A stretch of 13,462 nucleotides of DNA, taken from assembly GCA_009886305.1 (NCBI GenBank), contig QXZO01000130.1, positions 1-13,462 of the forward strand, given 5' to 3'. The stretch comes from Betaproteobacteria bacterium. GTDB taxonomy: Bacteria; Pseudomonadota; Gammaproteobacteria; Burkholderiales; Eutrophovitaceae. Position 1 is the stretch's first letter. The number at the start of each line of letters is the position of its first letter. Under the pieces are notes generated by a model, which did no database searches, had not been told where the DNA came from, and was given only the letters and a program-made list of their open reading frames with translations. Positions 8,201 through 13,462 of this stretch are shown piece by piece. The position numbers were made by a program, and so were the translations under genes.

Positions 8201-9232
8201 TTATGAAGTGATCTTGATTTTGTTCAACTCACTACCCATTGAGCCTATGCAACACGCACTTGTAAAACCGTCCTCACGAAACGACTCAATGACAGCCTCC
8301 TCTGCTGAAGGGCTACAGGTGACTAATAGTCCACCGCTCGTTTGGGGATCGGTCAGCAAGTCAAGCTCAAACGCGCTCATCTCATCAAAACACTGCACAT
8401 GTTCATAGCAACTGGACCAATTACGGCTTGAAGCTCCAGTCACAACTCCGTCACGTACTAAACGCTTCGCAGTGTTTATAAATGGAATTGAAGAAAGCCT
8501 GATTTCCGCACCCACATTAGAACCCAACACTATTTCTTTTAAATGGCCCAAAAGCCCAAAGCCGGTGACATCTGTCATCGCATGTACGTCTACCATCTCT
8601 CCCAACCTAGCACCTGTTGTATTAATTTGAGTCGTTAGAGAAATCATTTCTTTATAGCCTTCATCGCTCAACATATTTTTTTTCAATGCCGCTGACAAGA
8701 CTCCAATGCCCAGAGGTTTACCGAGAATAATACTGTCACCAACCTGAGCATCCGTATTCTTTTTAATCTTGTCTGGAGAAATCTTACCGATAACGACCAA
8801 CCCATAAATGGGCTCAGGACTATCGATCGAGTGTCCGCCAGCAATCGGAACGCCCAAGACTTCACATATAGAGCGCCCTCCTTGTAAGATAGACGAAATC
8901 GTATCGGTTGATAATTTATCAATGGGCATCCCGACTACGCTAAGAGCAAATAACGGTATCGCACCCATTGCATAAACATCAGAGAAAGCATTGGTTGCGG
9001 CGATCTGTCCAAACGCAAAAGGATCGTCAACAATAGGCGTAAAAAAATCCGTAGTGGCAACTAATGCAGTGTCATCGTTAATCTGATACACCGCTGCATC
9101 ATCAGATTGATCAAAACCAACCAGCAGACTACTATCTGCGATCGGCTCGAGGTCCGCTAATATCTCCTTCAAAAGTTTGGGCGAAATTTTACAGCCACAA
9201 CCACCGCCATGGGCATATTCAGTTAACTTCAA
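8201..9232 (-). CDS. selD: Selenide, water dikinase SelD (selenophosphate synthase)
   Basis: SelD makes monoselenophosphate from selenide and ATP. This is the selenium donor for selenocysteine and for tRNA 2-selenouridine. The N-terminal HGGGCGCKISP carries the catalytic Cys (C12 with the start used here) and Lys (K15). The active-site residue is Cys, not selenocysteine. The AIRS-like ATP-binding parts follow, with DQSDDAAVY, TTDFFTPIVDD and GGHSIDSPEPIYG, and later TDVTGFGLLGH and DPQTSGGLL. Length (343 residues) fits the family. I place the start at the TTG at 9232 because a GGAGAG sequence (9238-9243) sits five bases upstream. A GTG at 9238 would overlap that site but cannot be excluded. 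The gene is divergent from selU, which uses its product, and lies upstream of typA on the same strand. Confidence 0.95.
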   Translation of the reverse strand: MKLTEYAHGGGCGCKISPKLLKEILADLEPIADSSLLVGFDQSDDAAVYQINDDTALVATTDFFTPIVDDPFAFGQIAATNAFSDVYAMGAIPLFALSVVGMPIDKLSTDTISSILQGGRSICEVLGVPIAGGHSIDSPEPIYGLVVIGKISPDKIKKNTDAQVGDSIILGKPLGIGVLSAALKKNMLSDEGYKEMISLTTQINTTGARLGEMVDVHAMTDVTGFGLLGHLKEIVLGSNVGAEIRLSSIPFINTAKRLVRDGVVTGASSRNWSSCYEHVQCFDEMSAFELDLLTDPQTSGGLLVTCSPSAEEAVIESFREDGFTSACCIGSMGSELNKIKITS

Positions 9233-9237
9233 AAACA

Positions 9238-9243
9238 CTCTCC
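9238..9243 (-). promoter_or_regulatory. Shine-Dalgarno site of selD, deciding a TTG start
   Basis: On the - strand GGAGAG lies five bases before the TTG at 9232. It is directly adjacent to, and overlapping, the alternative GTG at 9236-9238. The spacing favours TTG initiation, giving a protein that begins MKLTEYAHGGG. Confidence 0.6.
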
Positions 9244-9364
9244 ATTACTATAATCATGCGACAATAACCTTCGTTAGTTATCGGGAAGACCAACTAGTCT
9301 CCACTTATTGACTAGGTTTAAATATCGTAAACACAAGAAATGCATCTTCAAACCAAATTGTCTC

Positions 9365-10420
9365 ATGAAGCGTGACATAATTAATATCTCAGATTTAAGC
9401 CCTGACGACGAAATCATCGATGTTCGGTCACCGAATGAGTATGCGCTCGACCATATTCCTAACGCAGTCAATTTGCCAGTACTAAATGATGACGAAAGAA
9501 AATTAGTTGGTTGGACATACAAGAATGAATCATCATTCAAAGCAAAACGAATTGGAGCCTCTTTAGTAGCTAAGAATATCGCTAACCATATCGAACTTAG
9601 ACTTTCGGAAAAATCCGAAAATTGGTCGCCCATCATTTATTGCTGGAGAGGTGGTAAACGAAGCGGATCTATGTCACTCGTCTTTCGCCAAATTGGCTGG
9701 AACGCAAAACAGTTAGTTGGTGGATATAAATCCTTTAGACGACACGTAATTACAGACACCAATATATTGGCATCTTCTTTTCGCTACGTCGTAATCTGTG
9801 GATTAACTGGTACGGCAAAAACCGACCTTTTAACTGAAATCAAGCACCACGGAGGTCAAATTTTAGACCTAGAGGGCTTAGCACAGCACCGGGGGTCAGT
9901 TTTAGGCTTTGACCCTCATACGATACAACCAACTCAGAAAAAGTTTGAGACTAAAATTTGGTATGAATTACAGAAACTTGATCAAAAAAAACCTATATTT
10001 ATCGAATCAGAAAGCAAAAAAATTGGTGACTTGAGAATTCCTGAATCATTGATCAATACGTTTCGACAAGGATTTTGCATCAAAATATCAGCTGGAGTAG
10101 GCACACGATGCGAATACCTCAAAAAGAATTACGAACACTTGATTCACAAATCATCGACTCTCGTTACGCAGCTTGATAAGCTGAGGTCGAGACATGGAAA
10201 CAGTGGGGTAGATTTTTGGCTCGATCTTATCTCAAAAGATCAATGGGATGAATTTATTCAAGATCTACTAGCAAAACATTATGACGCCTCCTACGAAAAA
10301 TCGATGAAAAAGAATTTCAGCACCTTTCTTCAGGCTCCTGATTATCACTTAGATACCATATCGGGTGATACGCTATCATCATTGGCTGGTGCAATACTTT
10401 CAGACTACGCTACGTTATAA
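9365..10420 (+). CDS. selU: tRNA 2-selenouridine synthase SelU/MnmH
   Basis: SelU converts 2-thiouridine at wobble position 34 of certain tRNAs to 2-selenouridine through a geranylated intermediate, using selenophosphate. The 351 residues contain an N-terminal rhodanese domain (about 1-130) with IIDVRSPNEY and the active-site motif YCWRGGKRSGSM (catalytic C93). A P-loop domain follows with GLTGTAKT (146-153), DLEGLAQHRGS (168-178) and IFIESESKKIGDLRIP (about 211-226), all characteristic of MnmH. The P-loop is unusual in having Ala151 where the Walker A consensus has Gly. The frame is open back to a TTG at 9308, but the ATG at 9365 gives the family-typical N-terminus. There is no obvious Shine-Dalgarno sequence. 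It lies head to head with selD, and bcp follows 24 bases downstream. Confidence 0.94.
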   Translation: MKRDIINISDLSPDDEIIDVRSPNEYALDHIPNAVNLPVLNDDERKLVGWTYKNESSFKAKRIGASLVAKNIANHIELRLSEKSENWSPIIYCWRGGKRSGSMSLVFRQIGWNAKQLVGGYKSFRRHVITDTNILASSFRYVVICGLTGTAKTDLLTEIKHHGGQILDLEGLAQHRGSVLGFDPHTIQPTQKKFETKIWYELQKLDQKKPIFIESESKKIGDLRIPESLINTFRQGFCIKISAGVGTRCEYLKKNYEHLIHKSSTLVTQLDKLRSRHGNSGVDFWLDLISKDQWDEFIQDLLAKHYDASYEKSMKKNFSTFLQAPDYHLDTISGDTLSSLAGAILSDYATL

Positions 10421-10435
10421 AATACCAAATCTTTT

Positions 10436-10439
10436 AGGA
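10436..10439 (+). promoter_or_regulatory. Ribosome binding site of bcp
   Basis: AGGA lies five bases before the ATG at 10445, in the 24-base gap after selU. It supports this start and translation of bcp from a selU-bcp message. Confidence 0.6.
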
Positions 10440-10444
10440 AAATC

Positions 10445-10903
10445 ATGAACTCTACTATTACAGGATTAGCAGTACCCGAATTTTCAGCGCCGATGACCTC
10501 GGGGAAAATATTTAAACTCTCGGATCATCGAGGAAAGCATGTTGTTCTTTATTTCTATCCGAAAGACAGCACCCCAGGGTGCACTAATGAAAGCATTCAA
10601 TTCAACGAACTTTTGGAATCATTTTCACAGAGAAAATGCATGGTGTTCGGTATATCTCGAGATAGTCTAAAATCTCACGAGAGTTTCAGATTAAAACATG
10701 GCTTTGAGTTCGATCTAATGTCAGACAGCGATGAAGCGGTTTGTCAAATGTTTGATGTGATTAAAATGAAGAATATGTATGGTAAGCAAGTTAGGGGGAT
10801 CGAGCGAAGCACATTCTTAATTGACCCAAAGGGTGTTCTAAAACAAGAGTGGAGAAAAGTTTCTGTATCTGGTCATGCACAAGAGGTTTTAGATAGTATT
10901 TAA
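10445..10903 (+). CDS. bcp: Thioredoxin-dependent peroxiredoxin, BCP/PrxQ type
   Basis: This cytoplasmic thiol peroxidase reduces hydrogen peroxide and organic hydroperoxides with electrons from thioredoxin. The 152-residue thioredoxin-fold protein has the peroxidatic motif DSTPGCTNES with C46, and the downstream stretches VFGISRDSLKSHE and RGIERSTFLIDPKGVL. The usual resolving Cys five residues after the peroxidatic one is absent (Ile51). Other cysteines are at 65 and 100 (SDEAVCQMF), so resolution may use one of these or an external thiol. The segment around IKMKNMYGKQVRGIERSTF resembles betaproteobacterial members as I remember them. It is probably transcribed with selU (24-base gap) and converges on dnaB with 34 bases between the stops. 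Confidence 0.94.
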   Translation: MNSTITGLAVPEFSAPMTSGKIFKLSDHRGKHVVLYFYPKDSTPGCTNESIQFNELLESFSQRKCMVFGISRDSLKSHESFRLKHGFEFDLMSDSDEAVCQMFDVIKMKNMYGKQVRGIERSTFLIDPKGVLKQEWRKVSVSGHAQEVLDSI

Positions 10904-10937
10904 TAAAACGGGAAAGCACACACTTTCAATCAAATAG

Positions 10938-12302
10938 TTAATACTGATTCGGATTCGCGAAATTAGAAAATTGGGTGTGTTTTCCGTTCCAAGTCAACAT
11001 AACGGTGCCCGTGGGTCCGTTCCGTTGTTTGCCAATAATAACTTCGGCCTTATTCTTATCCAGTGTGTCTGGGTTGTAGACTTCATCACGATAGATAAAA
11101 AGAATTGTGTCTGCGTCTTGCTCGATAGCGCCTGACTCCCGAAGATCAGACATAACAGGACGCTTATTAGGCCTCTGTTCCAAAGAACGATTCAACTGCG
11201 ACAAAGCGACAACTGGAACATTTAACTCTTTCGCCAGGCCCTTCAAAGAACGGGACATTTCTGAAATTTCAGTTGCTCGATTCTCACCCTGCTTACTCGC
11301 AGACATCAATTGCAGATAATCGATGACAATCAGGCCCAATTGACCGTATTGCCTGTGCAAGCGACGAGCTCTCGCACGCAGCTCAAGTGAATTCAATCCG
11401 GGAGTCTCATCAATATGAATTGGCGCCTCACTTAGTCTCCCTACAGCATTAGTTAATTTTCGCCAATCATCCTCAGCTAATTGTCCAGTTCGTAAATCGT
11501 GAGCATTGATCTTGCCAAGGGAGCTCAGTAAACGCATGGCTAGCTGTCCCGCACCCATCTCCATCGAAAATAACCCAATAGGCAATCCTTCGGCAAGAGA
11601 CACATGCTCAGCTATATTTAGCGCTAAGGCCGTTTTTCCCATGGATGGACGACCCGCCACAATAACCAGATCACCGGCTTGGAATCCAGAAGTCATCCTG
11701 TCAAGATCAACAAACCCTGTAGGTACTCCGGTTACGTCAGACGGATTATCCCTGTTGTACAACATATCAATACGCTCTACGACCTGGGTCAATATAGGCT
11801 GTATATCTTGAAAACCCTGCTTTGTTCTTGCCCCCTCCTCAGAAATTGAGAATATTTTTGACTCGGCCTCATCTAATAATTGAACTGCCTCTTGACCCAT
11901 GGGGTTATAGGCAGTGTCTGAGATCGCGGCAGCGGTATCGGCTAATTTCCTGAGGATCGAGCGCTCTCTTACTATCTCTGCGTAACGTCTTATATTTGCT
12001 ACCGAAGGCGTGTTTTGCGCCAAAGCGCCTAAGTAAGAAAGACCACCAACCTGATCTAGCTCTTTTGTGTTCTCAAGACTTTCAGCCACCGTAATAGCGT
12101 CTGCAGGCTTATTGGATCCTATGAGCCGGGTAATGTGTTGATATATGACTTTGTGATCTGGCCGATACAGATCTGACTCACTCATAAAGTCAGCCACACG
12201 ATCCCACGCAGTATTATCCAGTAACAAACCGCCCAGAACAGACTGTTCAGCCTCGACTGAGTGTGGCGGCACTTTTAAAGCTAATATTTCTTGATCTGAC
12301 AT
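10938..12302 (-). CDS. dnaB: Replicative DNA helicase DnaB
   Basis: This is the hexameric 5'-3' helicase of the replication fork. The N-terminal domain begins with LKVPPHSVEAEQSVLGGLLLDN. The RecA-like C-terminal domain has Walker A GRPSMGKT (residues 217-224 from the ATG used here), the catalytic Glu in SMEM (E248), Walker B VIDYLQL (326-332), the ELNVPVVALSQLNRSLEQR stretch, RESGAIEQDAD (388-398) and the arginine finger region FIYRDEVY. No intein or truncation is visible. I use the ATG at 12302 (454 residues). The frame also opens at a TTG at 12347, giving 15 more residues (SYKSTRPEK...), which would also suit the family; neither has a strong Shine-Dalgarno sequence. A terminator lies between it and rplI, so it is probably expressed from its own promoter. 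Confidence 0.95.
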   Translation of the reverse strand: MSDQEILALKVPPHSVEAEQSVLGGLLLDNTAWDRVADFMSESDLYRPDHKVIYQHITRLIGSNKPADAITVAESLENTKELDQVGGLSYLGALAQNTPSVANIRRYAEIVRERSILRKLADTAAAISDTAYNPMGQEAVQLLDEAESKIFSISEEGARTKQGFQDIQPILTQVVERIDMLYNRDNPSDVTGVPTGFVDLDRMTSGFQAGDLVIVAGRPSMGKTALALNIAEHVSLAEGLPIGLFSMEMGAGQLAMRLLSSLGKINAHDLRTGQLAEDDWRKLTNAVGRLSEAPIHIDETPGLNSLELRARARRLHRQYGQLGLIVIDYLQLMSASKQGENRATEISEMSRSLKGLAKELNVPVVALSQLNRSLEQRPNKRPVMSDLRESGAIEQDADTILFIYRDEVYNPDTLDKNKAEVIIGKQRNGPTGTVMLTWNGKHTQFSNFANPNQY

Positions 12303-12423
12303 ACGTTTCGTTGCGACTTTTTCGGGTCTGGTGGACTTATACGACAAAGCATAGCATTTCCACTTATCCTGAAGCGAGTAATTACCAAAGCGGACTCCAA
12401 ATTTAATCCATCTTCTCTGGGAT

Positions 12424-12450
12424 AAAAAAAACCACGTTAAAAAAACGTGG
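12424..12450 (-). terminator. Rho-independent terminator of the priB-rpsR-rplI operon
   Basis: On the - strand, 24 bases after the rplI stop, CCACGTT (12450-12444) pairs perfectly with AACGTGG (12438-12432) around a five-base T loop and is followed by eight T residues (12431-12424). A 7-bp stem plus U-tract is a standard intrinsic terminator. It separates the ribosomal protein block from dnaB. Confidence 0.87.
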
Positions 12451-12473
12451 CTTTTACAATGAAGAAAAGAGGG

Positions 12474-12923
12474 TTACTGCTCTGGCGTCACTGTCACTGT
12501 TATTGTTGCCACAACATCGGCATGTAACGTCACAGAAATTGAAGATTCGCCAATTTGCTTCAAAGGTCCTGTTGGCATTTGAATTTGATTTTTATTAATT
12601 TCATACCCATTAGCATTCAACGCATCTGCAACATCATAATGAGTCACTGAACCAAATAAACGGCCATCCACTCCAGCCTTTTGAGCAATTTCAATTGATA
12701 CCCCGTCAACTTTTTCAAACTTACCCTGAGCGTCTGACAGAATTTTAGCCTGCTGAGCTTCAAGCTCAGCTCGTTTTTGCTCAAATTCAGCAAGATTTTC
12801 TTGAGTAGCTCTCTGTGCTTTTCCTTGAGGAATTAGATAATTACGCGCGTATCCTTCCTTTACATTAACGAGATCGCCTAAACGACCGAGGTTTACAACT
12901 TGTTCTAAAAGAATAATTTCCAT
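12474..12923 (-). CDS. rplI: 50S ribosomal protein L9
   Basis: L9 binds 23S rRNA near the L1 stalk and helps maintain translational fidelity and frame. The 149 residues are the normal length. The N-terminal domain has the signature MEIILLEQVVNLGRLGDLVNVKEGYARNYLIPQGKA. A long connecting helix rich in Glu/Gln/Ala/Lys spans about 40-75, and the C-terminal domain contains QKAGVDGRLFGSVT and MPTGPLKQIGE. The ATG start is fixed by the family N-terminus. It lies 19 bases after rpsR on the same strand and is the last gene before a strong terminator. Confidence 0.98.
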   Translation of the reverse strand: MEIILLEQVVNLGRLGDLVNVKEGYARNYLIPQGKAQRATQENLAEFEQKRAELEAQQAKILSDAQGKFEKVDGVSIEIAQKAGVDGRLFGSVTHYDVADALNANGYEINKNQIQMPTGPLKQIGESSISVTLHADVVATITVTVTPEQ

Positions 12924-12942
12924 TGGTCTAGTCCGTCAAAAA

Positions 12943-13203
12943 TTAATGAGCGTCTGAATACGGCAAAAGCGCGAGAAACCTTGCTCTCTTGATCGCCACA
13001 GACAGTTGTCGTTGAAAACGAGAACGAGTTCCCGTTATTCGAGCTGGGATAATTTTTCCATTTTCAGAAACAAAGTCTTTCAAAATATCCGTATTTTTAT
13101 AATCAACCCACTCTATTTTTTCAGCCGTAAAACGACAAAACTTCCGCCGCTTGAATAAAGGTCGGCTAGGTTTACGTTTATCATTCTTTTTTCTAAATGC
13201 CAT
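12943..13203 (-). CDS. rpsR: 30S ribosomal protein S18
   Basis: S18 is a small-subunit platform protein that pairs with S6. The 86-residue sequence contains the conserved KRRKFCRFTAEKIEWVDYKN, ITGTRSRFQRQLSVAIKRARFLALLPY and a basic N-terminal extension. The ATG at 13203 (MAFRKKN) is chosen over an upstream in-frame TTG at 13215 because a near-perfect Shine-Dalgarno sequence, GGAGGA, occupies 13208-13213. The TTG would place that site inside the coding region. It lies between priB and rplI in the conserved rpsF-priB-rpsR-rplI order. Confidence 0.97.
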   Translation of the reverse strand: MAFRKKNDKRKPSRPLFKRRKFCRFTAEKIEWVDYKNTDILKDFVSENGKIIPARITGTRSRFQRQLSVAIKRARFLALLPYSDAH

Positions 13204-13207
13204 TACA

Positions 13208-13213
13208 TCCTCC
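13208..13213 (-). promoter_or_regulatory. Strong Shine-Dalgarno sequence of rpsR
   Basis: GGAGGA on the - strand ends four bases before the ATG at 13203. It fixes the S18 start and is the strongest ribosome binding site seen in the window. Confidence 0.8.
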
Positions 13214-13220
13214 AATATCT

Positions 13221-13462
13221 CTATAGTTGATTCTTATCAAACCCTTGCACATTGAAAATAGGCCATTTTGATCGAGATCCCTTATTCATTAAAAATCCAA
13301 AAAGGAAAAGCTTCTGTCCAACAATAAATCGATCTAGTTCAACTGCCTTTTCTCCAAATGCAACACAATCAAGGTTTAACATAACCCGTCTTTGGCTTTG
13401 CTCTTCCATCTGCTCGCTACTATGCTCTATCGAAAATTTGAGTATAGGAATACCAGACGGCG
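13221..13462 (-). CDS. priB: Primosomal replication protein PriB (5' end outside window)
   Basis: PriB is a small single-stranded-DNA-binding OB-fold protein of the PriA-PriB-DnaT-type restart primosome. The frame runs off the right edge. The codons seen there read PSGIPILKFSIEHSSEQ, matching the PriB pattern of S-x-G-I-P-x-x-x-F-x-x-E-H, so the internal ATG at 13409 is not the start. The remainder, with CVAFGEKAVELDRFIVGQKLF and GFLMNKG, follows the OB-fold strands. The C-terminus ends FNVQGFDKNQL. The weak sequence conservation is normal for PriB. Its position just upstream of rpsR, where rpsF-priB-rpsR-rplI is the usual order, supports the call; rpsF should lie beyond the edge. Confidence 0.88.
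   Translation of the reverse strand, partial: PSGIPILKFSIEHSSEQMEEQSQRRVMLNLDCVAFGEKAVELDRFIVGQKLFLFGFLMNKGSRSKWPIFNVQGFDKNQL

Noticed and set aside
9247..9252. TATAGT on the - strand as a selD -10 box.
   Set aside because: A start of transcription from it would fall at or inside the selD Shine-Dalgarno sequence, and no -35 box is found at 16-18 bases.
9308..9333. TTGACT (9308-9313) as the -35 box of a selU promoter.
   Set aside because: The best -10-like sequence downstream, TAAACA at 9328-9333, is only 14 bases away, so the spacing does not fit a normal sigma-70 promoter.
9308..9364. An in-frame TTG extension of selU adding 19 residues.
   Set aside because: The added residues are Lys/Arg/Cys-rich and unlike the family N-terminus. 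The ATG at 9365 immediately precedes the conserved rhodanese start.
10912..10927. GAAAG-CACACA-CTTTC as a bidirectional terminator between bcp and dnaB.
   Set aside because: The stem has only five weak pairs and there is no T-run on either strand after it.
13204..13215. Longer rpsR starting at an in-frame TTG at 13215.
   Set aside because: The four extra residues are encoded by the Shine-Dalgarno sequence of the ATG start, and S18 proteins of this type begin at that ATG.

Overview
The window looks like a compact, AT-rich (by eye, not computed) chromosomal segment of a betaproteobacterium, probably of Burkholderiales type. The evidence is a PHB-type PhaR regulator directly followed by rimO, the block priB-rpsR-rplI followed by dnaB (PriB is a beta/gammaproteobacterial primosome protein), and beta-like signatures in the peroxiredoxin, L9 and SelD proteins. 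The genus cannot be read from the sequence. No insertion sequence, phage gene, CRISPR array, tRNA or rRNA is visible, and no gap between genes exceeds about 160 bases.

Layout. On the + strand at the left are the 3' part of phaR (cut by the window edge), rimO (ribosomal protein S12 methylthiotransferase) and an overlapping small DUF1232/YkvA-type membrane protein. This runs head-on into yoaA, a DinG-type iron-sulfur helicase on the - strand, with only four bases between the stops. A gene for an unrecognised 122-residue four-helix membrane protein lies divergently from yoaA and converges on rmuC. From 4747 to 9232 the - strand carries selD -> typA/bipA -> rmuC, in transcription order. Divergent from selD is a + strand pair, selU/mnmH (tRNA 2-selenouridine synthase) and bcp (peroxiredoxin). 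On the right the - strand carries the ribosomal/primosomal block priB (partial) -> rpsR -> rplI, closed by a clear intrinsic terminator, and then dnaB as a separate unit converging on bcp.

How the genes relate. Most are housekeeping. They cover ribosome modification and assembly (rimO, rpsR, rplI, typA), replication and repair (dnaB, priB, yoaA, rmuC), storage-polymer regulation (phaR) and peroxide defence (bcp). The one clear accessory theme is selenium. SelD makes selenophosphate and SelU uses it to convert 2-thiouridine to 2-selenouridine at the tRNA wobble position, and the two genes lie head to head. No selA, selB or selC and no selenocysteine-containing reading frame is seen here, so the window supports selenouridine use but does not show selenoprotein synthesis.

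I did not find a convincing undescribed system. The points most worth a second look are a Gly-to-Ala change in the SelU P-loop, a duplicated 11-base motif plus a perfect palindrome in the typA leader, the unknown four-helix membrane protein, and several genes with non-ATG starts or no visible Shine-Dalgarno sequence.
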